From Dokdonella_A sp963775445 (GTDB lineage Bacteria; Pseudomonadota; Gammaproteobacteria; Xanthomonadales; Rhodanobacteraceae), in assembly GCA_963775445.1 (NCBI GenBank), contig CAVZIT010000007.1, positions 62,001 through 126,000 of the forward strand: a DNA stretch of 64,000 bases, written 5' to 3'. The notes beneath the pieces are model-generated. The model saw nothing but the letters and a program-made list of their open reading frames with translations. It was not told the origin of the DNA and did not search any database. Position 1 is the stretch's first letter; every line of letters starts with the position of its first letter. The position numbers and the translations under genes are program-made. This document shows, in pieces, positions 1-8,915 of this stretch.

Positions 1-2
1 CG

Positions 3-344
3 GAGTCGCTGTTCCATCCGTTCGCCGCCGACAATATCGTCGCAAAAATCGTTCTGATGCCGATCAACCTGTTGCTCAAGATCGTCGAGGAACTGGCCAA
101 GCCGCTCAGCCTCGGCCTGCGACTGTTCGGCAACATGTACGCCGGCGAAGTGATCTTCATCCTGCTGGCCTGTCTTACCCTCAACTACACCGCGTCCAGC
201 ATCGGCAGCAATCTCGCATTCGTCGCGCAGGTTTTGCTGGCGTCGGGCTGGACACTGTTTCACGTGCTCATCATCTCGCTTCAAGCCTACATCTTCATGG
301 TCCTCACGGTCGTCTACATGTCGATGGCGGGCGAGTCGCATTGA
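3..344 (+). CDS. atpB: ATP synthase F0 subunit a, C-terminal part (left edge truncated)
   Basis: Subunit a forms the proton half-channels beside the c-ring in the inner membrane. Only about 113 C-terminal residues are inside the window, and the reading frame runs in from the left edge. The segment holds the conserved helix with SLGLRLFGNMYAGE, which carries the essential arginine of the family, followed by hydrophobic helices ending in VVYMSMAGESH. It is the first gene of the visible atp operon and lies 57 bases before atpE. The truncation is caused by the window edge, not by a mutation. Confidence 0.97.
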   Translation, partial: ESLFHPFAADNIVAKIVLMPINLLLKIVEELAKPLSLGLRLFGNMYAGEVIFILLACLTLNYTASSIGSNLAFVAQVLLASGWTLFHVLIISLQAYIFMVLTVVYMSMAGESH

Positions 345-401
345 GCGTGGCGGCCGGCCTTATCTGTTTTCTTTCAACCCGAAGTTATACGGAGTAGCAA
401 C

Positions 402-689
402 ATGGATATCAGCGCACTGGCAAGTGTGGAAGGCTTCACCGCCCTCGCAGCCGGCCTCATGCTCGGCCTCGGCGGCATTGGCGCGGCGATCGGCATGGGC
501 CTGATGGGCGGCCGGTTTCTCGAAAGCTCTGCGCGCCAACCCGAACTGGTGCCGATGCTGCAAGGCAAGATGTTCCTGCTGGTCGGCCTGATCGACGCGA
601 TTCCGATCATCGGCGTGGGTATCGCGTTGTATCTGATCTTCGTCGATCCCTTTTCAGCGTCGGTGCTGTCGCACGCGGCCGGGCACTGA
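402..689 (+). CDS. atpE: ATP synthase F0 subunit c
   Basis: Ring-forming proteolipid that carries protons through F0. The 95-residue protein is a two-helix hairpin with the glycine-rich first helix (LGLGGIGAAIGMGLMGG) and a second helix with the proton-binding Asp65 in GLIDAIP. It is longer than the 79-residue E. coli protein because of extra residues at both ends, as is common in Xanthomonadales. Asp rather than Glu, and no Na+-binding Gln/Ser pattern that I can see, fits a proton-driven enzyme. Confidence 0.97.
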   Translation: MDISALASVEGFTALAAGLMLGLGGIGAAIGMGLMGGRFLESSARQPELVPMLQGKMFLLVGLIDAIPIIGVGIALYLIFVDPFSASVLSHAAGH

Positions 690-727
690 CCGATCCCCTA
701 CGCACGCGCTCCGCGAGGATTCAGACC

Positions 728-1198
728 GTGAGTCTCAATGCAACATTGATTGCCCAGATGATCACCTTCGGGATCCTCATCTGGGTCACGATGAAATTCA
801 TCTGGCCGCCGCTGGCTGCTGCCATGAATGAGCGCTCCAAGCGCATTGCCGAAGGCTTGAATGCGGCCGAACGCGCGCGCAAGGAACTGGCCGCTGCCGA
901 CGCGCATGCGGCTGAGGAAATCAAGCAGGCTCGCGCCGATGCCGCGGCAATCCTGGACAAGGCGCACCAGCAGGCCAGTCAGCTCATCGAGAAGGCCAAG
1001 CAGGATGCGGTTGACGAAGCTGATCGCCAGAAGGCCATCGCGCAAGCCGATATCGACAATCTCGCCAATAACGTACGCGAACAACTGCGCGGTCAGCTCG
1101 GAGCGCTCGCCGTCGCTGGCGCAGAGAAGATCCTCAAGCGCGAGATCGACGCCAACGAACACCGCGCGCTGATCGACCAGCTGGCGGCCGAGATTTGA
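728..1198 (+). CDS. atpF: ATP synthase F0 subunit b
   Basis: Peripheral stalk subunit of 156 residues. An N-terminal membrane helix (about residues 5-24, ending FIWPPL) is followed by a long, charged, Ala-rich coiled coil, the normal architecture and length. The start is a GTG preceded by a GAGGA-type ribosome site at about 715. The stop at 1198 is followed two bases later by the atpH start, so the two are probably translationally coupled. Confidence 0.96.
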   Translation: MSLNATLIAQMITFGILIWVTMKFIWPPLAAAMNERSKRIAEGLNAAERARKELAAADAHAAEEIKQARADAAAILDKAHQQASQLIEKAKQDAVDEADRQKAIAQADIDNLANNVREQLRGQLGALAVAGAEKILKREIDANEHRALIDQLAAEI

Positions 1199-1199
1199 C

Positions 1200-1733
1200 A
1201 TGCAGCAGCCATTGACGCTGGCGCGGCCGTATGCGCGCGCAACCTTCGAGATCGCAGTGAAGGACGGCACACTGACCGAATGGAGACGCAAGCTTGAATT
1301 CGCCGGCGCGATTGCCGCCGATTCGCGTGTGATCGCGCTCCTCGGTGATCCGCAGGTCGGCATGGAAGAACTGATCGGGCTGTTCCTGCCCGAGGGCGAG
1401 GCGGGTGATTCGCCGTTCGCAACGTTCATCACGCTGCTCGCGGAAAACGGTCGTCTGCGGACGCTGCCCGAGATCGCGACGCTTTATTCAGTCCGGCAAC
1501 ACGAAATGCAACATGTTCTGCAAGTCAAGATCACCAGCGCCGCCCCGATCGATGATAGCGAACTCGCCAGATTGACCTATGCCCTGAAGCAGCGTTTCAA
1601 GTGCGACATCGAAATTGCCCGATCGGTCGATGCCGACCTGATCGGGGGCGCGATCATCGACGCCGGGGACGTTGTCATCGACGGATCCGTGCGCGGTCGC
1701 CTTGCGCGACTGGAGACGACGCTGACGCAATGA
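1200..1733 (+). CDS. atpH: ATP synthase F1 subunit delta
   Basis: Delta subunit, 177 residues, which joins the peripheral stalk to the F1 head. It has the typical N-terminal helical domain (LARPYARATFEIA near residue 5) and the C-terminal region with the conserved DxxLIGG motif (VDADLIGGAIIDAGD, about residues 142-156). It directly follows atpF. The next 155 bases before atpA contain an imperfect palindrome, described separately. Confidence 0.96.
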   Translation: MQQPLTLARPYARATFEIAVKDGTLTEWRRKLEFAGAIAADSRVIALLGDPQVGMEELIGLFLPEGEAGDSPFATFITLLAENGRLRTLPEIATLYSVRQHEMQHVLQVKITSAAPIDDSELARLTYALKQRFKCDIEIARSVDADLIGGAIIDAGDVVIDGSVRGRLARLETTLTQ

Positions 1734-1737
1734 AGTC

Positions 1738-1830
1738 GTAAGACGTGAAATGTGAAACGTCAGACGTGAGACGAAAAATTCCTGGCTACGCTTGTTTTTT
1801 TCGTCTGACGTTTGACATCTGACGTCTCAC
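1738..1830. repeat. Imperfect palindrome between atpH and atpA
   Basis: The left arm (1738-1778) and right arm (1795-1830) can pair. The core AAACGTCAGACG at 1755-1766 is a perfect inverted copy of CGTCTGACGTTT at 1802-1813, and the outer 17 bases of each arm match at about 13 positions. Both arms are themselves made of degenerate repeats of a GACGT-containing unit, and the inner edges are an A5 and a T7 run. It could fold as a large mRNA hairpin between two atp cistrons. It is not a clean intrinsic terminator and atpA must still be expressed, so a repeat element or RNA-stability element is more likely. Confidence 0.75.
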
Positions 1831-1888
1831 CCAACGCCGGATACCGCGCGCAGCAATGCTGCGGCGCCCGACCCAAGAGAAACCAATC

Positions 1889-3436
1889 ATGGCCACCACA
1901 CTCAATCCATCCGAAATCAGCGACCTCATCAAGAGTCGCATCGAGAAGTTCAAGCTCACCGCGGACGCCCGCAACCAAGGCACGCTGACGAGCGTAGCGG
2001 ACGGCATCGTGCGCGTGCACGGGCTGAACGACGTCATGGCGGGTGAAATGATCGAGCTACCGGGCGATACATTCGCGCTGGCGCTCAATCTCGAACGGGA
2101 CTCGGTCGGTGCGGTGGTACTCGGTGACTACGAACACCTGAGCGAAGGCGAGACCGCCAAGACCACCGGACGCATTCTCGAAGTTCCGGTTGGTCCGGAA
2201 CTGCTCGGCCGCGTTGTGGACGCGCTCGGTACCCCGATCGATGGCAAGGGTCCAATCTCGGCGACCGGCACCAGCCCGATCGAGAAAGTCGCTCCGGGCG
2301 TGATCTGGCGCAAATCGGTATCGCAACCGGTGCAGACCGGTTACAAATCGGTCGACGCAATGATTCCGATCGGTCGCGGCCAGCGCGAACTCATCATCGG
2401 TGATCGCCAGACCGGCAAGACCGCGCTCGCGGTCGACGCGATCATCAACCAGAAAGGCACCGGCATCAAATGCATCTACGTCGCGATCGGCCAGAAGCAG
2501 AGCTCGATCGCGAACGTGGTGCGCAAGCTCGAGGAAAACGGCGCACTCGATCACACCATCATCGTCGCCGCTTCGGCTTCGGAATCGGCCGCCATGCAGT
2601 ACATCGCGCCGTATTCGGGTTGCGCAATGGGCGAATACTTCCGCGACATCGGCGAAGACGCGCTGATCATCTACGACGACCTGACCAAGCAGGCCTGGGC
2701 CTACCGGCAGATTTCGCTGCTGCTGCGTCGGCCGCCGGGACGCGAAGCGTATCCGGGCGACGTGTTCTATCTGCATTCGCGCCTGCTCGAGCGTGCCGCG
2801 CGCGTCAATGAAGACTACGTGGAGAAGGCTACGCAGGGTGTCGTCAAGGGCAAGACCGGTTCGCTCACGGCGCTGCCGATCATCGAGACGCAGGCCGGCG
2901 ACGTATCCGCGTTCGTGCCGACCAACGTGATTTCCATCACCGACGGCCAGATCTTCCTCGAGACCGACCTGTTCAATGCCGGCATCCGGCCGGCCGTGAA
3001 CGCGGGTATCTCGGTATCGCGCGTGGGTGGCGCAGCACAAACCAAGATCATCAAGAAGCTCTCGGGCGGCATCAAGCTCGCGCTTGCGCAATATCGCGAA
3101 CTCGCCGCATTTGCGCAATTCGCCTCGGATCTCGATGCATCGACCCGTGCACAGCTCGAGCGTGGGCAGCGCGTCACCGAACTGATGAAACAGAAGCAAT
3201 ATGCGCCGCTGTCGATCGCCGAGCTCGCGGTGTCCTTGTTCGCCGCCGAAAACGGCTATCTGGACGACCTCGAGATCGCAAAAATCCTTCCGTTCGAAGC
3301 GGCGCTCCACGAATACATGCAAAACGAGCATGCCGAGTTGATGCAGAAGATCGTCGACAGCGGCGACTGGAACAAGGAATTCGAAGGCGCGTTCAAGAGC
3401 GCGCTGGATGAGTTCAAGAAAACTGGAAGCTGGTAG
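1889..3436 (+). CDS. atpA: ATP synthase F1 subunit alpha
   Basis: Non-catalytic nucleotide-binding subunit of F1, 515 residues as expected. The Walker A motif GDRQTGKTAL lies near residue 170, the family signature PAVNAGISVSRVGG near 370, and the C-terminal helical domain is complete. The ATG at 1889 (MATTLNPSEIS) fits the family N-terminus and has AAGAGA upstream. An in-frame ATG at 1856 would add 11 residues that the family does not have. Confidence 0.98.
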   Translation: MATTLNPSEISDLIKSRIEKFKLTADARNQGTLTSVADGIVRVHGLNDVMAGEMIELPGDTFALALNLERDSVGAVVLGDYEHLSEGETAKTTGRILEVPVGPELLGRVVDALGTPIDGKGPISATGTSPIEKVAPGVIWRKSVSQPVQTGYKSVDAMIPIGRGQRELIIGDRQTGKTALAVDAIINQKGTGIKCIYVAIGQKQSSIANVVRKLEENGALDHTIIVAASASESAAMQYIAPYSGCAMGEYFRDIGEDALIIYDDLTKQAWAYRQISLLLRRPPGREAYPGDVFYLHSRLLERAARVNEDYVEKATQGVVKGKTGSLTALPIIETQAGDVSAFVPTNVISITDGQIFLETDLFNAGIRPAVNAGISVSRVGGAAQTKIIKKLSGGIKLALAQYRELAAFAQFASDLDASTRAQLERGQRVTELMKQKQYAPLSIAELAVSLFAAENGYLDDLEIAKILPFEAALHEYMQNEHAELMQKIVDSGDWNKEFEGAFKSALDEFKKTGSW

Positions 3437-3524
3437 CGAACGGCAGGCACAACGATCATGACGAAGCACAGCGTGCGCGGGACGATCGAGTCTGCGCCAG
3501 AATCGACGAGAGGCTGAAACAGAC

Positions 3525-4388
3525 GTGGCTGGCGCACGGGAAATCCGCACCAAGATCAAGAGTGTGCAAAACATGCGCAAGGTCACGCGTGCGCTCGAGA
3601 TGGTATCGGCGTCGAAGATTCGCAAGGCGCAGGACCTGATGCGCGCATCCCGCCCGTACGCGCGATTGATGCGACAGATGATCGGCCATATCGCGCATGC
3701 GACGACCGAGTACAAGCATCCCTTCACGATCGAACGTCCCGAGATCAAGCGGGTCGGCTATCTGGTGGTCTCGACCGATCGCGGCCTTTGCGGCGGCCTA
3801 AATGCCAATCTGTTCCGCGCGCTGCTCGCGGAAATTCGCGGTTGGCAGGACCGCGGCGTCGAGGTCGACGTTGTGTGCGTCGGCACCAAGGCCAATTCAT
3901 TCTTCAAGCGGCTCGACGTCAAGCTGGTCGGCAGCGCGAGTCATCTGGGCGAGCGTCCGCAAATCGCGCAACTGATCGGCGTGATCAAGGTCATGCTCGA
4001 TGCCTACACCGAAGGCCGCATCGATCGCCTGAATCTCGCTTACAACGACTTCGTCAACACGATGTCGCAAAAGCCCTCGATCAACCAGTTGCTGCCGCTG
4101 CCGCCATCGAAGGCGATCGAGAGCGCGTACGCCTGGGATTATCTGTACGAACCGGATGCCGAGACCGTTCTCGAACATGTGCTGACGCGTTATGTCGAGT
4201 CGCTGGTGTACCAGGCGACGCTGGAGAATCTCGCGAGCGAACATGCCGCGCGCATGGTCGCGATGAAGAGCGCGTCGGATAACGCGACCAAGACCATCGA
4301 TTCGCTCACGTTGATCTACAACAAGGCGCGTCAGGCTGCGATCACTCAGGAAATCTCGGAAATCGTCAGCGGCGCGGCGGCTGTATAG
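3525..4388 (+). CDS. atpG: ATP synthase F1 subunit gamma
   Basis: Central rotor shaft, 287 residues. It starts with GTG and reads AGAREIRTKIKSVQNMRKVT, the standard N-terminal coiled-coil helix. It has the conserved STDRGLCGGLNANLFR segment near residue 85 and the C-terminal helix ending in QAAITQEISEIVSGAAAV. It sits 88 bases after atpA and has a GAGAGG-like ribosome site near 3510. Confidence 0.97.
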   Translation: MAGAREIRTKIKSVQNMRKVTRALEMVSASKIRKAQDLMRASRPYARLMRQMIGHIAHATTEYKHPFTIERPEIKRVGYLVVSTDRGLCGGLNANLFRALLAEIRGWQDRGVEVDVVCVGTKANSFFKRLDVKLVGSASHLGERPQIAQLIGVIKVMLDAYTEGRIDRLNLAYNDFVNTMSQKPSINQLLPLPPSKAIESAYAWDYLYEPDAETVLEHVLTRYVESLVYQATLENLASEHAARMVAMKSASDNATKTIDSLTLIYNKARQAAITQEISEIVSGAAAV

Positions 4389-4505
4389 GTGCGATCGTCC
4401 GTGATCGCGAAAATCAAAAAGCGGCCATCCTTCGCCGCACCCTTCACCAACAGCACGGCTTCGGCCGCGCTGCGACACGTTTGAAGATTCAATCGGAGCA
4501 CATTC

Positions 4506-5936
4506 ATGAATCAGGGCAAGGTCGTACAAATCATCGGCGCAGTCGTCGACGTCGAGTTTCCGCGCGAGGCGGTACCCAAGGTTTACGACGCGCTCAAGGT
4601 CGCCGACACCGACATCACGCTTGAGGTACAGCAGCAGCTCGGCGATGGCGTCGTGCGCACGATCGCGCTCGGCTCGACCGACGGCCTGAAGCGCGGACTC
4701 GTCGCCGACAACACCGGCGAAGGCATCAAGGTCCCGGTTGGCACTGCGACGCTCGGGCGCATCATGGATGTACTCGGACGTCCAATCGACGAGGCCGGGC
4801 CGGTCGATGCGAAGGAACATTGGGAAATCCATCGCCCGGCGCCGAGCTATGACGAGCAAGCAGCGGCCAACGAATTGCTCGAAACCGGCATCAAGGTCAT
4901 CGACCTGATCTGCCCGTTCGCCAAGGGCGGCAAAGTCGGCTTGTTCGGCGGGGCGGGCGTCGGCAAGACCGTCAACATGCTTGAACTCATCAACAATATC
5001 GCCAAGGAACACGCGGGTCTTTCGGTATTTGCGGGTGTCGGCGAGCGCACGCGAGAAGGCAACGACTTCTATCACGAGATGGCCGAGTCGGGCGTCATCC
5101 AGCTCGACAACCTTTCCGAGTCCAAGGTCGCGATGGTCTACGGCCAGATGAATGAGCCGCCTGGCAACCGTCTGCGCGTCGCGCTGACCGGCCTGACGCT
5201 CGCCGAGTATTTCCGCGACGAAAAGGACGACAAGGGCAAGGGTCGCGACGTGCTGTTCTTCGTCGACAACATCTATCGCTACACGCTGGCAGGCACGGAG
5301 GTATCTGCATTGCTCGGACGCATGCCATCGGCCGTCGGCTACCAGCCAACGCTGGCCGAGGAAATGGGTCTGCTGCAGGAACGCATCACTTCGACCAAGA
5401 CCGGGTCGATCACCTCGATCCAGGCCGTGTATGTGCCGGCGGATGATCTGACCGATCCGTCGCCCGCGACGACTTTCGCGCATCTCGACGCGACCGTCGT
5501 GCTGAGCCGCAATATCGCGTCGCTCGGCATCTACCCGGCAGTCGATCCGCTCGATTCAACCAGCCGCCAGCTTGATCCGAACGTGATCGGCCAGGAACAT
5601 TACGATGTCGCGCGACGGGTGCAGGGTACGCTGCAACGTTACAAGGAATTGAAGGACATCATCGCGATTCTCGGCATGGACGAGTTGTCCGAGGAAGACA
5701 AGCTCGCGGTGTATCGCGCGCGCAAGATCGAACGCTTCTTCTCGCAGCCATTCCATGTGGCTGAGGTATTCACCGGCTCGCCCGGAAAGTACGTATCGCT
5801 CAAGGAAACCATCCGAGGTTTCAAGATGATCTGCGATGGGGACTGCGACGAGCTGCCCGAACAGGCGTTCTACATGGTCGGCGGCATCGACGAGGCGTTC
5901 GAGAAAGCCAAAGGCATGGAAAAGAAGGCGGCGTAA
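4506..5936 (+). CDS. atpD: ATP synthase F1 subunit beta
   Basis: Catalytic subunit, 476 residues. It has P-loop GGAGVGKTV near residue 148, the catalytic glutamate region GERTREGNDFYHEM near 179, the Walker B region VLFFVDNIYRYTLAGTEVSALLGRMPS, and the usual C-terminal domain. One detail differs from most species: the Walker B helix reads DNIYRYT where DNIYRFT is typical, a conservative change. A GGAGCA ribosome site precedes the ATG. The 117 bases after atpG carry no gene. Confidence 0.98.
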   Translation: MNQGKVVQIIGAVVDVEFPREAVPKVYDALKVADTDITLEVQQQLGDGVVRTIALGSTDGLKRGLVADNTGEGIKVPVGTATLGRIMDVLGRPIDEAGPVDAKEHWEIHRPAPSYDEQAAANELLETGIKVIDLICPFAKGGKVGLFGGAGVGKTVNMLELINNIAKEHAGLSVFAGVGERTREGNDFYHEMAESGVIQLDNLSESKVAMVYGQMNEPPGNRLRVALTGLTLAEYFRDEKDDKGKGRDVLFFVDNIYRYTLAGTEVSALLGRMPSAVGYQPTLAEEMGLLQERITSTKTGSITSIQAVYVPADDLTDPSPATTFAHLDATVVLSRNIASLGIYPAVDPLDSTSRQLDPNVIGQEHYDVARRVQGTLQRYKELKDIIAILGMDELSEEDKLAVYRARKIERFFSQPFHVAEVFTGSPGKYVSLKETIRGFKMICDGDCDELPEQAFYMVGGIDEAFEKAKGMEKKAA

Positions 5937-6030
5937 GAGCAGGGCTGAAAGCGAAGGGTCGAGGGCTGAAAAGCAAAAGGCCCGAAACCCGCAACGCTCC
6001 CGCGCTGCAGCCCTCAGCCCTCATCGAGGT
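5937..6030. repeat. Inverted repeat of GGGCTGA units between atpD and atpC
   Basis: Two direct copies of a GGGCTGAAA unit (at about 5942 and 5962) are followed by two inverted copies (CAGCCCTC) near 6008-6022. GAGGGCTGA at 5961-5969 is perfectly complementary to TCAGCCCTC at 6014-6022. The sequence differs from the palindrome between atpH and atpA but has the same organisation: two units, a spacer, and two inverted units. Confidence 0.65.
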
Positions 6031-6039
6031 TGAAGAAAC

Positions 6040-6468
6040 ATGACCGTTACCACAATCCAATGCGACATCGTCAGCGCCGAGGAAGAAATCTTCCACGGCG
6101 ACGCGCACATGGTCGTCGCGACGGGCGAAATGGGCGAGCTCGGCATTGCTCCGCGTCACGCGCCATTGATCACGCGCCTCAAACCAGGTCAGGTGCGGGT
6201 GTTGCTGGAGGACGGCGATGAGCAGTTTTTTTATGTCTCCGGCGGCATCCTCGAGGTGCAGCCCAAGGTGGTGACGGTGCTCGCCGATACCGCAGTACGC
6301 GCGAAGGATCTCGACGAGACCGCCGCGCGCCAGGCCAAGGAACAAGCCGAACGCATACTCGCCGACCGCAGCGACGCGATGCAGGTCGCGCAGGCACAGG
6401 TGCAACTCGCCCAGGCGATGGCACAGTTGCAGGCGCTCGATCGTTTGCGCAGGCAGATGAAGCACTGA
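6040..6468 (+). CDS. atpC: ATP synthase F1 subunit epsilon
   Basis: Regulatory epsilon subunit, 142 residues, complete. The N-terminal beta-barrel carries the conserved stretches EEEIFHGDA, GELGIAPRHAPLIT and FYVSGGILEVQP, and the C-terminal two-helix domain is rich in Gln/Ala. A GAGG ribosome site near 6026 serves the ATG. It is the last gene of the atp operon; glmU begins 95 bases later. Confidence 0.96.
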   Translation: MTVTTIQCDIVSAEEEIFHGDAHMVVATGEMGELGIAPRHAPLITRLKPGQVRVLLEDGDEQFFYVSGGILEVQPKVVTVLADTAVRAKDLDETAARQAKEQAERILADRSDAMQVAQAQVQLAQAMAQLQALDRLRRQMKH

Positions 6469-6563
6469 GAATCGGAATGCGGATGTCGGCTCCAAAACGG
6501 AGCCGGTTTGCGTCATTGTGAAATTGGGCTAATGTTGCTCGCCACGTTTCGCTGGGAAATGCC

Positions 6564-7934
6564 ATGACCGCCGCTCCCCTGCACGTCATCGTTCTTGCCG
6601 CCGGTGCGGGCACACGCATGAAGTCGGCCAAGCCGAAGGTGCTGATGCCGCTGGCGGGCAGACCCATCCTTGCGCATGTCCTCGATACGGCGCGCGCGCT
6701 GCAACCGGCGCGCATCCATCTGGTGCACGGACATCTGGGCGACCAGGTTCACGAAGCACTCACGGATCTCGGCGATATCGAGTGGGTGCACCAGCCCGAG
6801 CAGCACGGAACGGGACATGCCGTGCGCCTGGCCATGCCGGACATACCGGACGACGCGCGGGTGCTGGTGCTGTTCGGCGACGTGCCGATGATCGGTGTGG
6901 CCACGCTGCAAAAGTTGCTTGAGGTCGAAGCGCCGCTGGTTGTACTGACGGCAGAGGTCGACGATCCGCGCGGTTACGGCCGCATCATTCTCGATACGCA
7001 GGGTGATCGTGTGCGAGCGATCGTCGAGGAGCGCGACGCCACGCCCGAACAGCGCGCGATTCGTTGCGTCAACAGCGGTGTGCTGACAGCCGATGCGCGT
7101 CGATTGCGCGGCTGGATCGACAAGCTCACCGACAGAAACACCCAAGGCGAGCTGTACCTGACGGACATTTTTGCCGAGGCGGCTGCCGAGGGCGAAGCTG
7201 CCCGCATCGGCACCTGCAGCGAGCCGGAGGAAGTGCTCGGCGCCAACGACGCATGGCAACTGGCCGCGCTCGAGCGGCTTTACCAAGGGCTGCGCGCCCG
7301 CGCGCTCGGCAAATCCGGCGTGCGTCTGGCTGATCCGACCCGCTTCGACCTTCGCGGCGATCTGCGCGTCGGACACGACGTCGAAATCGATATCGATGTG
7401 ATACTCGAAGGCATGATCGAACTCGGCGACGACGTGCGCATCGGCCCGTTCTGCCACATCCGCAATTCACAGCTTGCCGCCGGGACCGTGGTATTGTCGC
7501 ACTGCAACCTCGACGGCGTCGTGACCCACGGCGCCTGCGTCATCGGACCGTTCGCAAGGCTCCGTCCGGGGACCGAACTCGCCGAAGCCACGCGTGTCGG
7601 CAACTTCGTCGAAATCAAGAATTCCAAGCTCGGCGCCGGGTCGAAGGCCAACCACTTGAGCTATCTCGGCGATGCGCGAATCGGCAACGAGGTCAACATC
7701 GGAGCCGGTACCATTACCTGCAATTACGACGGTGCGAACAAGCACACGACGCGCATCGAGGACGGAGCATTTATCGGGTCCAACACCGCGCTGGTGGCTC
7801 CCGTTTCCGTAGGGCGCGACGCCACGATAGGCGCCGGTTCCGTTATCACCAATGATGCACCGGCCGATCAGCTCACCCTCGCCCGTGCAGTCCAGAGGAG
7901 CGTGCCTGCGTGGCAACGGCCTTCCAAGGATTGA
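6564..7934 (+). CDS. glmU: Bifunctional UDP-GlcNAc pyrophosphorylase / glucosamine-1-phosphate acetyltransferase
   Basis: Makes UDP-GlcNAc for peptidoglycan and lipid A by acetylating glucosamine-1-phosphate and then transferring UMP. Residues 1 to about 230 are the nucleotidyltransferase domain with LAAGAGTRMKSAKPKVL near residue 11. From about 250 on, the left-handed beta-helix acetyltransferase domain follows, with the hexapeptide pattern, the NFVEIKNSKLGAGSK segment and NIGAGTITCNYDGANKHTT. Length 456 residues matches E. coli GlmU (456). glmU after atpC is common in gammaproteobacteria. Confidence 0.97.
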   Translation: MTAAPLHVIVLAAGAGTRMKSAKPKVLMPLAGRPILAHVLDTARALQPARIHLVHGHLGDQVHEALTDLGDIEWVHQPEQHGTGHAVRLAMPDIPDDARVLVLFGDVPMIGVATLQKLLEVEAPLVVLTAEVDDPRGYGRIILDTQGDRVRAIVEERDATPEQRAIRCVNSGVLTADARRLRGWIDKLTDRNTQGELYLTDIFAEAAAEGEAARIGTCSEPEEVLGANDAWQLAALERLYQGLRARALGKSGVRLADPTRFDLRGDLRVGHDVEIDIDVILEGMIELGDDVRIGPFCHIRNSQLAAGTVVLSHCNLDGVVTHGACVIGPFARLRPGTELAEATRVGNFVEIKNSKLGAGSKANHLSYLGDARIGNEVNIGAGTITCNYDGANKHTTRIEDGAFIGSNTALVAPVSVGRDATIGAGSVITNDAPADQLTLARAVQRSVPAWQRPSKD

Positions 7935-8150
7935 CCGCGCATTCGGGACAGCGCGATGTTCAGGCGCTGCCGCAGTATCGATGAACCTTGTTCAGTCGCG
8001 CACCGAGCGGTGCGGGCAACACGCGTATCTGCCCTCTGATTGCCGCCGCCGCGAATCGCATCCGCTCGGCAGATTACGCAAGCCCATGGCAACAAGTGCG
8101 GCGACGCGACTCCCCCGGAAGACCCCATGGCAAAACGAACCGGGGTCGAT

Positions 8151-8915
8151 TCAGTCCGCAGACGGTGGGTCGATGACGATGGCGGGTGTCTTGCGTGCGC
8201 GTTGCCAGTCCGCCCACACATGCCCGCGCCGTATCGCCTTGGCGACCACGTGCGCGGTGATACGGCACAGGTCCTGCACCGGTCGAAAATGGCTGCGGCG
8301 GAATTCACCCGCGTAGCGCGATTCGATCGGCACGGCAACTGCCCTAACCCCGCGGCGACTGGCTTCGATGAGGATGTCGGCCTCGAACACAAATCCGTTC
8401 GGGCTCACCGTGTTCGCCAGCTCCAGCGCAGCGCGCGGGTAGTAACGCTGGCCGCTCTGAGTATCGAGCACGCGCTGGCCGCACGCGATCGAAATCCCCC
8501 AGTCGCCAAATTCATTGGCCCAGCGACGGATTCGTGGCTGACGCTCGCGATGGCGAAGTCGCGCGCCGATCACCATGCATTCGGGGTGCGCCGCAGCGGC
8601 CGCAAGCAGCCGTGGAATATCGCTCGCCGCATGCTGGCCGTCGCCATCCATCGTGATCACGGCATCGAAGCCGAGATCGAGCGCCTTGCGAAACCCGGCG
8701 CGCAGCCCGTCGCCCTTGCCTTGCGATTCGGCATGCCGGATCAGCGTGATGGGCAGATCGACGATCCGCTCGGCCGTGGCGTCGGTCGATCCGTCATCGA
8801 TCACGATGACATTCGGGCATCGCGCGAGTGCCGACTCGACCACGCCACGAATCGCGCTTTCTTCGTTGAGCGCCGGAATCACGATGGCGATGTGGCGCGA
8901 ATCCGTGGAACTCAT
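8151..8915 (-). CDS. Family 2 glycosyltransferase of aryl-polyene/xanthomonadin gene-set type
   Basis: GT-A fold glycosyltransferase of 254 residues. The N-terminus has the GT2 signature (IAIVIPALNEE, then VIVIDDGSTDATAE) and the metal-binding DGDGQH triad near residue 97. There is no clear C-terminal membrane anchor, unlike DPM/ArnC-type enzymes. Its ATG overlaps the stop of the upstream chain-length-factor gene (ATGA), so it is the third gene of a coupled trio. Similar GT2 genes accompany KS and chain-length-factor genes in xanthomonadin loci. The acceptor is unknown. Confidence 0.75.
   Translation of the reverse strand: MSSTDSRHIAIVIPALNEESAIRGVVESALARCPNVIVIDDGSTDATAERIVDLPITLIRHAESQGKGDGLRAGFRKALDLGFDAVITMDGDGQHAASDIPRLLAAAAAHPECMVIGARLRHRERQPRIRRWANEFGDWGISIACGQRVLDTQSGQRYYPRAALELANTVSPNGFVFEADILIEASRRGVRAVAVPIESRYAGEFRRSHFRPVQDLCRITAHVVAKAIRRGHVWADWQRARKTPAIVIDPPSAD

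Noticed and set aside
2057..3748. 563-codon minus-strand frame opposite atpA/atpG
   Set aside because: Shadow of two conserved ATP synthase genes; no recognisable protein features.
3897..5483. 528-codon minus-strand frame opposite atpG/atpD
   Set aside because: Shadow frame opposite highly conserved genes, with Asp/Arg-rich low-information sequence.
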